Source: Roseobacter weihaiensis (GTDB lineage: Bacteria > Pseudomonadota > Alphaproteobacteria > Rhodobacterales > Rhodobacteraceae). Taken from it: a stretch of DNA of 64,000 nt. The position numbers and the translations under genes are program-made. Where the stretch lies: NCBI RefSeq assembly GCF_020622345.1, contig NZ_JACNMO010000012.1:1-64000 (forward strand), given 5' to 3'. The notes under the pieces were generated by a model. It ran no database searches. It was given only the letters and a program-made list of their open reading frames with translations, and was not told the origin of the DNA. Below, in pieces: positions 17,512-26,338 of the stretch (positions within the stretch are counted from its first letter, which is position 1; every line of letters begins with the position of its first letter).

Positions 17512-19614
17512 ATGACCACAGCACCCGCCACGCAATACCTTGAAAACAAATGGGATGCTTCTCATGCCGACAAGATGACCGACTCAGAGAAGCTGCTCTA
17601 CCGATCTAACCTTTTGGGGTCGGACAAAAGAATCACAAACTACGGCGGCGGCAATACTTCGGCCAAAGTGATGGAAAAAGATCCGCTGACCGGGGACATG
17701 GTTGAAGTGCTCTGGGTCAAGGGCTCTGGCGGGGACGTGGGTTCCATCAAGATGGACGGCTTCGCGACGCTCTACATGGACAAGCTGAACGCCCTGCGCG
17801 GTGTTTATCGGGGGCCTGAATTCGAGGATGAAATGGTGGGCTTCCTGCCGCATTGCACCTTTAACCTGAACCCCCGCGCGGCCAGCATCGATACACCGCT
17901 GCATGCCTATGTGCCCGTCAAACACGTCGATCACATGCATCCCGACGCGATTATTGCGATTGCCGCAGCCAAGGACAGCAAGGCGCTGACGCAAGAGATT
18001 TTCGGGGACACGATTGGCTGGCTGCCGTGGAAGCGGCCGGGATATGAGCTGGGCCTCTGGCTGTCCGAATTTTGCGAAAGGAATCCGAACGCGAAGGGTG
18101 TTGTCCTGGAAAGCCACGGCTTGTTTACCTGGGCTGACGATGCGCAGGAATGCTATGATCTGACGCTTGCGGTCATTCAGAAAGCGATGGACTGGTTTGC
18201 CAGGGAAACGGCGGGAAAATCTGCCTTTGGCGGGGCAGTTCACACCAGCCTGCCCGCGCAGGCACGCCGCGCGACCGCTGCACGGCTGATGCCCGCCATT
18301 CGCGGCATGGTGTCCGGGCAGCAGCACATGGTTGGCCATTTTGAGGACAACGACGCTGTGCTGGAATTTGTGAATGCGAAAGACATGAAGCGGCTGGCCG
18401 CTCTCGGCACATCCTGCCCGGACCATTTTCTGCGCACGAAAATCTGCCCGCTGGTGGTGAACTTTGACCCCGCCAAACCCGATGTCGATGCAACCTTGGC
18501 CGGATTGGCTGACGCGGTAGCGGCCTATCGCGAGGGGTACAAGGCCTATTACGAACGCTGCAAGCGCGCCGACAGCCCGGCACTGCGCGATCCGAATGCG
18601 GTGGTTTACCTCGTGCCCGGTGTCGGAATGATCACCTTTGCCAAGGACAAGGCGACCGCACGAATATCCGGTGAATTTTATGTGAATGCGATCAATGTCA
18701 TGCGCGGCGCGGATGCGGTGTCGCAATACCAGGGGCTGCCGGAACAAGAAGCCTTCGACATCGAATACTGGTTGCTGGAAGAGGCAAAGCTCCAACGGAT
18801 GCCTGCACCCAAATCCATGGCCGGTCGTGTCGCACTTGTCACGGGCGGCGCTGGCGGCATCGGCTCCGCCACCGCAGAACGTTACCTGCGGGAAGGTGCC
18901 TGCGTGATGTTGGCCGATATCGATGATGAAGCTTTGGTGAAAACAGCGGCAAATCTGGCGGCGCGGTACTCGGCCGATGTGGTGCGTACTGTGAAGATGA
19001 ACGTCACCGACGAAAATGCCGTGATCGCATCTTATGCCGACATCGCTGCCGAATTTGGGGGCGTCGATATCCTCGTCTCAAACGCAGGCATCGCAAGCGC
19101 CGCGCCGGTTGAAGAGACATCTTTGGACTTGTGGAACAAAAACATGGCCATCTTGTCGACGGGCTATTTCCTCGTCAGCCGCGAGGCGTTCAAGCTGTTC
19201 AAGGTGCAGGACATGGGTGGATCGGTAGTCTTCGTGGCCTCCAAAAACGGCCTCGCCGCATCGCCGAATGCCGCCGCCTACTGCACCGCAAAGGCGTCAG
19301 AAATTCACCTTGCGCGGTGTCTGGCGCTGGAGGGGGCGCCAATGGGTGTACGGGTCAATGTCGTGAACCCGGACGCGGTGCTGAAGGGCAGCAAGATCTG
19401 GCAGGGGGAATGGCTCGACCAGCGCGCGGGGACCTACGGCACGGACAAGGACGGGCTGGAAGCGATGTACCGTGACCGGTCCATGCTGAAACGCTCCGTC
19501 CTGCCTGAAGACATCGCGGAGGCTGCCTATTACCTCGCCTCTGATCTGTCGTCGAAATCGACAGGCAACATCATCAACGTGGACGCCGGCAACGTCCAGG
19601 CGTTCACAAGGTAG
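17512..19614 (+). CDS. rhaD: Bifunctional rhamnulose-1-phosphate aldolase / lactaldehyde dehydrogenase
   Basis: A 700-residue two-domain cytosolic enzyme. The N-terminal class II aldolase/adducin domain (about 20-410) has the zinc-ligand patch VKHVDHMHPDAIIAIAAA and ESHGLFTWADDAQECYDL. It would split rhamnulose-1-phosphate into dihydroxyacetone phosphate and lactaldehyde. The C-terminal short-chain dehydrogenase domain (about 435-700) has the cofactor loop VTGGAGGIGSATAERYL, the SNAGIASAAP block and the catalytic YCTAK (YxxxK), and would act on lactaldehyde. The ATG at 17512 is preferred over 17500 because GGAG lies six bases before it. It is transcribed divergently from rhaR and is followed after ten bases by rhaI. 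Confidence 0.92.
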   Translation: MTTAPATQYLENKWDASHADKMTDSEKLLYRSNLLGSDKRITNYGGGNTSAKVMEKDPLTGDMVEVLWVKGSGGDVGSIKMDGFATLYMDKLNALRGVYRGPEFEDEMVGFLPHCTFNLNPRAASIDTPLHAYVPVKHVDHMHPDAIIAIAAAKDSKALTQEIFGDTIGWLPWKRPGYELGLWLSEFCERNPNAKGVVLESHGLFTWADDAQECYDLTLAVIQKAMDWFARETAGKSAFGGAVHTSLPAQARRATAARLMPAIRGMVSGQQHMVGHFEDNDAVLEFVNAKDMKRLAALGTSCPDHFLRTKICPLVVNFDPAKPDVDATLAGLADAVAAYREGYKAYYERCKRADSPALRDPNAVVYLVPGVGMITFAKDKATARISGEFYVNAINVMRGADAVSQYQGLPEQEAFDIEYWLLEEAKLQRMPAPKSMAGRVALVTGGAGGIGSATAERYLREGACVMLADIDDEALVKTAANLAARYSADVVRTVKMNVTDENAVIASYADIAAEFGGVDILVSNAGIASAAPVEETSLDLWNKNMAILSTGYFLVSREAFKLFKVQDMGGSVVFVASKNGLAASPNAAAYCTAKASEIHLARCLALEGAPMGVRVNVVNPDAVLKGSKIWQGEWLDQRAGTYGTDKDGLEAMYRDRSMLKRSVLPEDIAEAAYYLASDLSSKSTGNIINVDAGNVQAFTR

Positions 19615-19624
19615 AGGGGGCGCA

Positions 19625-20899
19625 ATGATCAAATCAGATGCGATTGAAGCGGCGAACGGCAAGGCCGAAGCCAAGCTCAAGGCGGATTACGATGCCCTTG
19701 GGGAACACCTTGATCGGCGCGGCATCGACATCACCGCGATCAAGGCGAAGGTCGCAAGATACGGCGTGGCGATTCCGAGTTGGGGTGTCGGTACCGGTGG
19801 CACGCGTTTTGCCCGGTTTCCCGGTGCGGGAGAGCCGCGCGATGTCTTTGACAAGCTCGACGATTGCGGCGTGATCCAGCAACTGACCCGCGCTACCCCG
19901 TCCGTGTCGCTGCATATCCCATGGGACGCGCAGCCAGCAGCAGACCTCAACGGCAAGGCCGAAGAGGTCGGGCTGACCTTTGATGCAATGAATTCAAACA
20001 CCTTTCAGGACCAACCCGATCAGGCACACAGCTACAAGTTTGGATCGCTCTCCCATACGGACAAGGCAACGCGCCAGCAGGCGGTTGATCACAACATCGC
20101 CTGTATCGAATTGGGTGCGCAAATCGGATCAAAGGCGCTGACGATCTGGGTTGGGGATGGGTCCAACTTCCCGGGTCAGACCAGTTTCACGCGCCAGTTT
20201 GAACGGTATCTGGACGCCACCAAACAGGTCTACAACGCGCTCCCAGATGACTGGACGCTGCTGACCGAGCACAAGATGTATGAACCCGCGTTCTATTCTA
20301 CCGTCGTGCAGGACTGGGGCACGAACCTGCTGATCGCGCAGCAAATGGGCGACAAGGCCAAATGCCTGGTGGATCTTGGCCACCACGCACCCAATGTGAA
20401 TATCGAGATGATCGTGGCGCGGCTGACCCAGTTCGGCAAGCTCGGCGGCTTTCATTTCAATGACAGCAAATACGGTGACGATGATCTCGACACAGGCAGC
20501 ATCGCCCCCTACCGGCTGTTTCTTGTCTTCAATGAACTGGTTGAGGCTGAGAGCGATCCAGATTTCGATCCGATGCATATGTTGGATCAAAGCCACAACG
20601 TGACGGATCCGATTGAAAGCCTGATGGTGTCCGCAACCGAAGTGCAACGGGCATACGCGCAGGCTTTGCTGGTGGATCGCAGCGCCCTTTTTGCGTGCCA
20701 AGAGGCCAATGATGCGCTGATGGCGACGACCATGCTAAAGCATGGGTTTCGTACAGATGTTGAACCGATCCTCGCGATGGCACGCCTGGAACAGGGCGGC
20801 GCAATTGACCCTGTCGCGGCCTACCGCGCGTCCGGGTATCGCGCCAGGGCGGCCGGCGAGAGACCTGCTGTGAGGGGCGCCGGAGGTGGCATCGTGTGA
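19625..20899 (+). CDS. rhaI: L-rhamnose isomerase (rhizobial type)
   Basis: A 424-residue TIM-barrel, metal-dependent isomerase of the xylose-isomerase-like superfamily. It would convert L-rhamnose to L-rhamnulose. Family text includes VAIPSWGVGTGGTRFARFPG, DQAHSYKFGSLSHTDKATRQ, LTEHKMYEPAFYSTVVQDW, CLVDLGHHAPNVNIEMIVAR and GGFHFNDSKYGDDDLDTGSI. Between them these hold the Glu, Asp and His metal ligands and the catalytic Lys and His. The last 20 residues (GYRARAAGERPAVRGAGGGI) extend past the core. It is ten bases from rhaD and closes the catabolic operon. The organism uses the isomerase-kinase-aldolase route with a fused aldolase-dehydrogenase. Confidence 0.9.
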   Translation: MIKSDAIEAANGKAEAKLKADYDALGEHLDRRGIDITAIKAKVARYGVAIPSWGVGTGGTRFARFPGAGEPRDVFDKLDDCGVIQQLTRATPSVSLHIPWDAQPAADLNGKAEEVGLTFDAMNSNTFQDQPDQAHSYKFGSLSHTDKATRQQAVDHNIACIELGAQIGSKALTIWVGDGSNFPGQTSFTRQFERYLDATKQVYNALPDDWTLLTEHKMYEPAFYSTVVQDWGTNLLIAQQMGDKAKCLVDLGHHAPNVNIEMIVARLTQFGKLGGFHFNDSKYGDDDLDTGSIAPYRLFLVFNELVEAESDPDFDPMHMLDQSHNVTDPIESLMVSATEVQRAYAQALLVDRSALFACQEANDALMATTMLKHGFRTDVEPILAMARLEQGGAIDPVAAYRASGYRARAAGERPAVRGAGGGIV

Positions 20900-21389
20900 C
20901 ATTTGGCCCGAAACCAAAGACAGCAAGACCACCCGCTTCGCCATGTCTTTTCATGAAAACATCTGATGCTCTTCTGGACCATACTCTTGGTATCCCCTGG
21001 GGGGGGTATTCCTGCTATTTTCATTTCCCAGAAGAGCGCAAAGCATCGGCTCATGCGACGCCATGCAAGGCTTGCGGCGATGCAAAGAGAAAGCCCGCAC
21101 TGGATTACCTGAATGCCCATTTTCAGCGTTGTAGTCGGAACTCCCGGCGCCCGCGGCGAGGGGCAGCTCGCGCCGTTGGGGATTTTCGCTGCACCACCCC
21201 GATCCTGCCCCTGAGCGGGATGTCGCAGCGATAAATCGGGAGGATGGGTACCCTTGCTGCGCGCGGCGAGGCGCATTGGGCGGCACCCCCGCAGCCCGAC
21301 TGCGGCAGATCTGATCGAACCGACCTCGTAAGATTGTGGTAAGGTTCGCGGGCAACGGTCGCGCTGATCCAGCGAAAGGGGGTTTCCCC
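20900..21389. other. Boundary between rhamnose and T3SS loci
   Basis: 490 bases with no supportable gene. It must carry the terminator of rhaDI and the promoter of the short operon that follows. A run of eight G at 20999-21006 stands out. Long reverse-strand open frames cross the region but show no domain and look like by-products of high GC. Confidence 0.4.
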
Positions 21390-21572
21390 ATGCCATCACA
21401 TGATATTGACCCACCCTTACCAATGCCGCTGCCGCCGATCCGGGAGGCCGACAGCGACGACAGCATCGAGGCGTCACCCGGCGGGATCACGCGCCCCCTG
21501 CAGGCGCGTGCAAGGCAGAAAACCCGCACCCGCGCACAAGAGGTGGCGTCGAAGGATCGGTCGGAGCTATGA
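21390..21572 (+). CDS. Small hypothetical protein, 60 aa
   Basis: A short Pro-rich and basic protein (MPSHDIDPPLPMPLPPIREA) with no recognised family. It is called because AAGGGGG precedes the ATG and its stop overlaps the start of the secretin-N gene (ATGA), a sign of translational coupling. The C-terminus is Arg/Lys/Gln-rich (LQARARQKTRTRAQEV). It could be a T3SS accessory protein or merely a leader peptide. No function is proposed. Confidence 0.4.
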   Translation: MPSHDIDPPLPMPLPPIREADSDDSIEASPGGITRPLQARARQKTRTRAQEVASKDRSEL

Positions 21573-22222
21573 CGCGGATTCTCCTTGTGGCGCTTGTGAC
21601 ATTTTTGCCGGTTCTCGGGGCGACAAAGGGCTACGCGGACATCAACTCGACCGAGCGGCAAACCTTCACGATCATGTCGCAATCCCTGAGCGGCGTTCTG
21701 GCCGAGTTTGGCGCGAACTTCGGCATTCCGATCAGCATCGACGAAAGTATCCGCGGCGAGGTCCGCAACATGCACGGCGACTACACGCCAAAGGGGTTTC
21801 TGGATGCGCTGTCGCGCGAGAACAGCATCGACTGGTACTACGACGGCACCACGCTGCACGTGACGCCAACCTCGGCGCAGCGCTCTGTCGTGGTGAACTT
21901 TGCCAAGGTGTCGCCGCAGGACCTGACCGAGACACTGGACGCCATCGGGCTTGCCGACAGCAGATTTCCCACACGCGCGAACGGCGACGGGCGCATCGGG
22001 ATCATCACCGCGCCGCCGCGCTACGTCGAACTGGTCGAGAATGCCTTTGCGCTTCTGGAGGCACGGGCGCCTGCCCGCGAGGGACCGGGGCGGCGGCTGT
22101 CGCCCACGAGCAGCATTTTGATCGTCAGAGGCGATTCCACTCAGGTGTGGCGCGGCAAGAACGCCATCGATGCGCCGCCTGCCCCGCTTGCCGAAGACGC
22201 CGGAACACCGCCTGACTTGTAA
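21569..22222 (+). CDS. sctC: T3SS secretin N-terminal domain protein (NolW/RhcC1-like)
   Basis: A 217-residue exported protein. Signal peptide MTRILLVALVTFLPVLGATK, cleavage near GYA. The mature part follows the N0-N1 domains of T3SS secretins: FTIMSQSLSGVLAEFGANFG, IPISIDESIRGEVRN, FLDALSRENSIDWYYDGTTL, DAIGLADSRFPTRAN and GPPRYVEL-type text (APPRYVELVENAFALLEA). It stops there, so the outer-membrane barrel is absent. In rhizobia the secretin is split into a short RhcC1 (NolW) and a longer RhcC2. This gene corresponds to the short piece, but no partner gene for the barrel is present in the window. It heads a short plus-strand operon with the 422-residue gene. Confidence 0.75.
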   Translation: MTRILLVALVTFLPVLGATKGYADINSTERQTFTIMSQSLSGVLAEFGANFGIPISIDESIRGEVRNMHGDYTPKGFLDALSRENSIDWYYDGTTLHVTPTSAQRSVVVNFAKVSPQDLTETLDAIGLADSRFPTRANGDGRIGIITAPPRYVELVENAFALLEARAPAREGPGRRLSPTSSILIVRGDSTQVWRGKNAIDAPPAPLAEDAGTPPDL

Positions 22223-22273
22223 GTCGCCTGTAAGCCTCGTTCGCCAGAAAGAAGTCAGCAAAAGGAGGCGAAA

Positions 22274-23542
22274 ATGGGCCTGTTCGACGTTTTGAATCCG
22301 TTCGATTTCGATGCGAAGTTCGATTTCCTCGAAGACATCGTGACGTTCGACTTCGAGGACCAGCTGGTCATGCTGGCCCAAACAGAGATCATTCCGTTCA
22401 CCGGCCTGACCTATGGCGAGATCGCCACGGTACTCGACGATCTGCTCGACCAGTATCCGTGGATGAAAACCGCCATCATCGTCGCCGCCGGCGCCGCGTC
22501 CGGCGGCACCGGGGCCCTGATGGCCGCGGGCTCCATGGCTGCGATGGACGGGATGGCCAAGGCAAGTGACGGCGAAATCACCGCAGCCGAGCTAAAGGGC
22601 ATGGCATTCGAGACCGCAGCACTCTATGCCACGGCGATGACCGCCGGAACTGGCGGCGCGCTTGCCACAACGACGGCACAGGTCCAGTTCGCAACGCAGA
22701 TCCTGAACAAGGTCGTCGATATGGGCGAGTTCGGTGCATATGCGAACCTCGCCGTCGGTGGTGCCACAATGGATTGGAGCACGCTGTCCAGAAGCGTTCA
22801 GAACGTGGCCAAATTCATCGAAGACGTCGCCAAGCAGCACGGCGAACAAGATATGGCACAGATCGTTGGCCTTCTGTCCGGTGCCGCCAATGGCGACCTC
22901 AAGGCGCTTGGGGATTATCTCGATGTCGGCAACGAAACGCTGGCGGCGCTCGGCGTTTACGACGCAGGCACCCGTGATGCGCTCGGTATGGCCGTCGATG
23001 CCGGGTCGGGCGGTGAGGCCAGCGATATCATCGCCTCCTTCGGTGCCATCGGTTCCGCAACGGGGCTGATCGACGAGGACGCTGCCCGCATCGTCTATTA
23101 TGGTGCCTCCGCCGCCGAAACCGGTCTGGACGGCGATGACGTTCTGGCGCTGTCGAATGCGGTCGCCTTCGAGGTCGGGCTATACAGCGCGGACGTTGCC
23201 AACGCGGTGGGTGATACGATTGCATCCGGCGAGACGCCGGCGCTGGAAACGGTCGTCGGCGCGCTTGCGGCGGAAACGCTCGGCATCGACGCCGATGCGA
23301 TCCCGAATCTTCCGAACGGCAAGCGCGCGCAGGACGACGTCGAGGCGCTCGGTATGGCGATCCTGGGCCATGTGATGCAGGACGAGGCCGCGCAATCGGC
23401 GCTCGCGCTGATCGACATGTTCCTCAAACGCGGGTTCACGGCAGAGACGGCGCAGGCGGCCGTCGCGGCATCCGGACAGGTGCCGCCCGAGACGCTGGCG
23501 CTTGTGGCGCAGCTTCTCGAATTCGCCGACGACTTCGACTGA
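22274..23542 (+). CDS. T3SS-associated hydrophobic protein, translocator candidate
   Basis: A 422-residue protein with no family I recognise. A strong ribosome-binding site (AGGAGG) precedes the ATG and there is no signal peptide. It begins MGLFDVLNPFDFDAKFDFLE, is very Ala/Gly-rich and poor in basic residues, and has a Gly/Ala hydrophobic region at about 63-135 (TAIIVAAGAASGGTGALMAA; ALYATAMTAGTGGALATTTA) that could insert into membranes. The C-terminal two thirds is a series of Ala/Asp/Glu-rich helices with a repetitive feel (AIGSATGLIDEDAARIVYYG, GASAAETGLDGDDVLALSNA). Lack of Cys, acidity, hydrophobic patch and T3SS context suggest a secreted translocator (SctE-like) or effector. That is inference only. 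It converges on sctU with four bases between the stops. Confidence 0.5.
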   Translation: MGLFDVLNPFDFDAKFDFLEDIVTFDFEDQLVMLAQTEIIPFTGLTYGEIATVLDDLLDQYPWMKTAIIVAAGAASGGTGALMAAGSMAAMDGMAKASDGEITAAELKGMAFETAALYATAMTAGTGGALATTTAQVQFATQILNKVVDMGEFGAYANLAVGGATMDWSTLSRSVQNVAKFIEDVAKQHGEQDMAQIVGLLSGAANGDLKALGDYLDVGNETLAALGVYDAGTRDALGMAVDAGSGGEASDIIASFGAIGSATGLIDEDAARIVYYGASAAETGLDGDDVLALSNAVAFEVGLYSADVANAVGDTIASGETPALETVVGALAAETLGIDADAIPNLPNGKRAQDDVEALGMAILGHVMQDEAAQSALALIDMFLKRGFTAETAQAAVAASGQVPPETLALVAQLLEFADDFD

Positions 23543-23546
23543 CGCT

Positions 23547-24584
23547 TCACGACATGTTGAGCGCAAGCAAGACACTGGCAACGTCTGGGAAAACATGTTC
23601 GGGGATCGGTTTGCCGGGCCGCCCCGCCTCGTAGAGCTGGGCTGTCAGACGATCATCGCGGTAGTGTCGCGCGCCTATCTGCCGCGCCGTCTCCAGAAAA
23701 CCATCGAGTGTTTCGCCAGACCCGCGCGCCACGATGATGGGCACCCGGCTTTCGGATTTCACATAGCGCAGTGCGATGGCGCGCTCTTGGGAAAAGACGA
23801 CGAAGTTGGCGTATTTGAGCCCGGTCCGCGCCGATGACCGCGCCGCCTCGCGCCGGAGTCTGTGCCGCTCGCGCCGCACCTCCGGGGTGCCGTGCTGATC
23901 TTTCTGTTCGCGCTTGACCTCGGAATGGGTCATCTTGACCTGGCGTTGAAACAGCCAGGTCTGTATGGGAATATCCACCGCCGCGAAGGCGAGCGCCAGG
24001 ATCAGGATCACGCAGACGATCATAAGACCGAGCACGACCGTCAGCTCCAGAAGGCAGGTCACGCCGCATTGCGCGGCGTTGACGACCGACCCCACGGCTC
24101 CGGCCAGAACGAGATAGACCGCCCCCCCGCCAAGGCCGATCTTCAGCAGCGACTTGGCGACCTCAACCAGCGCACGGACGCCAAAGATCTTCTTGATACC
24201 GGAGACCGGATCGAGATTCGACATCTTTGGCGCCAGCGTCTGGGGCGAGAACACAAAGCCCTTGTTCAGCACGATCGAGGTGACAAGCGTCACACCGAAG
24301 AGCACCGCGACGAGAAGCCCGATGAGCCGCTGGGTCTCGGTCAGCGCCTGCGCCAGGTGCAGGTCTGCGGAAACCTCCGGCGCGTGGATGGCCGCAATCG
24401 CCGCCGTCATCGCGTCCTGAAAGAATTCGATGAACGACGGGGCGGCGAGCCAAAGATATATCAGCCCGGCCAGCGTCACGGTAAAGAGGCGCGCGTCGCG
24501 CTGCATCGGTATCTGCCCGCGCTCGCGTGCCTTGCGGAGCTTTCGCGGTGAGGCCGCCTCGGATTTCTCCTCTGTCCCGCTCAT
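23547..24584 (-). CDS. sctU: T3SS export apparatus switch protein, NPTH motif missing
   Basis: A 345-residue FlhB/YscU homologue: cytosolic basic N-terminus (EEKSEAASPRKLRKARERGQ), four membrane segments, then the cytosolic domain from about residue 215 (MTHSEVKREQKDQHGTPEVR). This component sets substrate specificity, normally by self-cleavage at Asn-Pro in NPTH. Here the aligned region reads VVFSQERAIALRY: residues 264-267 are FSQE, where YscU has NPTH at 263-266. The following VPIIVARGSGETLDGF and later blocks are conserved, so the alignment is secure. Cleavage by the normal Asn mechanism should be impossible. It is the last gene of the minus-strand operon and its start overlaps the sctT stop (ATGA). 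Confidence 0.9.
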   Translation of the reverse strand: MSGTEEKSEAASPRKLRKARERGQIPMQRDARLFTVTLAGLIYLWLAAPSFIEFFQDAMTAAIAAIHAPEVSADLHLAQALTETQRLIGLLVAVLFGVTLVTSIVLNKGFVFSPQTLAPKMSNLDPVSGIKKIFGVRALVEVAKSLLKIGLGGGAVYLVLAGAVGSVVNAAQCGVTCLLELTVVLGLMIVCVILILALAFAAVDIPIQTWLFQRQVKMTHSEVKREQKDQHGTPEVRRERHRLRREAARSSARTGLKYANFVVFSQERAIALRYVKSESRVPIIVARGSGETLDGFLETARQIGARHYRDDRLTAQLYEAGRPGKPIPEHVFPDVASVLLALNMS

Positions 24585-25408
24585 CGTGGCGCGATCCGTT
24601 CCAGAAGATCAAGCACACGCGCGGGATCAGGCATGAGCGCTGCGAGGTCGTCGACGAAAACGCCCACGTAGATCAGGATGATGACCCCGAACCAGAGGTT
24701 CTTTACAGCGGGCAACAGCATCGACACGTCGACGTTCCCCGCCAGCCGTCCCAGAAGGATCGTGGCAAGGTCCATCAAAAAGAACATCAAAAGAAGCGGC
24801 CCCGCCAGCAACAGCCCGATCCGCAACACGTCACCGAGCAGGCTTGCAGCCACTGCGAGGGAGGCGCTGTCAAAATGGGGCAAAAAACCGTCAATGGGCC
24901 AGATGCCATAGCTCGCGAACACCGCCGCAACCGTCTGTTGCAGACCACCCGAAACCACGAAAAGCGTGACGAAGGCAAAGCTGAGAAGCGACGACAATAC
25001 GGCGCTGTTGTCGCCGGTTTCAGACTGCAGCACCGCGGCTTCGCCGATGCTGCGCTGGTGATCGATCAACTCGCCAACCGCCTGGACTGCCCAGAACCCG
25101 ACGCCAAAGACCAGCCCCAGTGCCACCCCGATCGCCACCTCCTTGCAAAAGAGCAGCACGAGAAAGAACTCGTCTTCGACCGGCAGGGAATCGAGCCCAA
25201 GACCGATGGCCCGGTAGGCCGGCAAGGCGAAGGCCAGCGCCAGGACTGCAAGAAACATGCGACCCAGCTCGGTTTTGCGAAAGACTGGAAACACCGTCAC
25301 GAGACCCAGGAACCGCGCCGAGGCCAATGCCAGGTCGATCATCGTCTGTTTGGCCGCCGCCATGATCGGGAACAACGTCGAGACGAAGGGCAACTCGGTC
25401 TCGGTCAT
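24581..25408 (-). CDS. sctT: T3SS export apparatus protein
   Basis: A 275-residue SpaR/YscT/FliR-type inner-membrane protein that builds the export gate with SctR and SctS. It is strongly hydrophobic with six to seven segments, for example MIDLALASARFLGLVTVFPV, GLVFGVGFWAVQAVGELIDH with the conserved Q-x-x-G-E-L-I-D-x-Q block, and LLMFFLMDLATILLGRLAG. Length and order fit the family. Both ends overlap neighbours by ATGA. Confidence 0.92.
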   Translation of the reverse strand: MTETELPFVSTLFPIMAAAKQTMIDLALASARFLGLVTVFPVFRKTELGRMFLAVLALAFALPAYRAIGLGLDSLPVEDEFFLVLLFCKEVAIGVALGLVFGVGFWAVQAVGELIDHQRSIGEAAVLQSETGDNSAVLSSLLSFAFVTLFVVSGGLQQTVAAVFASYGIWPIDGFLPHFDSASLAVAASLLGDVLRIGLLLAGPLLLMFFLMDLATILLGRLAGNVDVSMLLPAVKNLWFGVIILIYVGVFVDDLAALMPDPARVLDLLERIAPR

Positions 25409-25671
25409 CGGACGATGACATGAAATGTGCTATATATCTCAGAGGCATAGGCCACCAATGGGCGAAACAGCGCGCCGGCCAGTGCCGCGAATACAATAAC
25501 GACAACCAGCAGTTTCACCGTCTGTGGCAGCGTTTGATCCTGGATCTGCGTGGCCGCCTGCAGCACTGCGACCAGAAACCCCGAGACCAGCGCGGCCCCC
25601 AACGGCGCGAGCACCATCGTCAAGAAAATGGTGAGCGCACTTGCCAGCGAATAGGCAACATCAAGGGACAT
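25405..25671 (-). CDS. sctS: T3SS export apparatus protein
   Basis: An 88-residue FliQ/YscS homologue with two membrane hairpin helices: LTIFLTMVLAPLGAALVSGF and VKLLVVVIVFAALAGALFRP. The loop AVLQAATQIQDQTLPQTVKL carries the hallmark Q-x-Q-(D/E)-x-T-L pattern. Four copies would pack on the SctR/SctT pore. Its stop overlaps the sctT start and it follows sctR by ten bases. Confidence 0.93.
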   Translation of the reverse strand: MSLDVAYSLASALTIFLTMVLAPLGAALVSGFLVAVLQAATQIQDQTLPQTVKLLVVVIVFAALAGALFRPLVAYASEIYSTFHVIVR

Positions 25672-25681
25672 CCGGTTCTCC

Positions 25682-26338
25682 TCAGGTTGCGTAGGTCAGC
25701 ACGAGACCCTGCACGAGATTGGTCCAGCCGCTGATCGTGACGAACAGGAAAAGTTTCACCGGCGTCGAGATGATCGTCGGCGTCACCATCGACATGCCCA
25801 TCGCCATCAGAACCGTGGTCACGACCAGGTCGACCACAATGAGCGGTAGATAGAGCAGGAACCCGATGGCAAAGGCGCGCTCCAGTTCGACCACGAGAAA
25901 GCCCGGAATGAGCACGCTCAGATCGTCGGCGGCGAAAGGGCTCACGGTGCCTTCGGGCCAGACCCGCCCGGCGGCGGCCAAAAAGAATTCGCGCTGCGGC
26001 TCTGGTGTGAAGCGGATCAGAAATGCGCGGATCGGCTCCTTGGCACGGTCGAAGGCGGCGATCCAGTCGTCGAAGGATTGCAGGTTGTCGAGATCGTGCA
26101 TCACGGCGGCACTGACCTCGGACAGAACCGGCGACATCACAAAGACTGTCAGCGCCAGCGCGATCCCGTAGATGACGATGTTCGGCGGTGTCTGCTGGAT
26201 TCCGAGGGCGTTGCGGACGATAAAGAGCACGACCGCGATCTTGATGAAGGACGTGGTTGCCACCACAAAGAACGTCAAGAGCCCGAGGCCCACGACAATC
26301 CCCAGAATGCCGATGATGGCGGGGGCGTTCTCAGTCAT
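25682..26338 (-). CDS. sctR: T3SS export apparatus protein
   Basis: A 218-residue FliP/YscR homologue. Signatures include VVATTSFIKIAVVLFIVRNA with L-G-I-Q-Q-T-P-P-N following, EFFLAAAGRVWPEG in the periplasmic loop, SVLIPGFLVVELERAFAIGF and MAMGMSMVTPTIISTPVKLF. Five copies form the core of the export pore. There is no signal peptide, as usual for SctR. Its start overlaps the end of the small SctQ C-terminal gene by eight bases. Confidence 0.94.
   Translation of the reverse strand: MTENAPAIIGILGIVVGLGLLTFFVVATTSFIKIAVVLFIVRNALGIQQTPPNIVIYGIALALTVFVMSPVLSEVSAAVMHDLDNLQSFDDWIAAFDRAKEPIRAFLIRFTPEPQREFFLAAAGRVWPEGTVSPFAADDLSVLIPGFLVVELERAFAIGFLLYLPLIVVDLVVTTVLMAMGMSMVTPTIISTPVKLFLFVTISGWTNLVQGLVLTYAT

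Noticed and set aside
20999-21006. Run of eight G as a phase-variation tract
   Set aside because: It is short, lies far from any start codon, and there is no paired promoter element to suggest a switch.
20951-22381. 476-codon minus-strand frame across the T3SS start
   Set aside because: Antisense to the secretin-N gene with its clear signal peptide and domain. No family resemblance.
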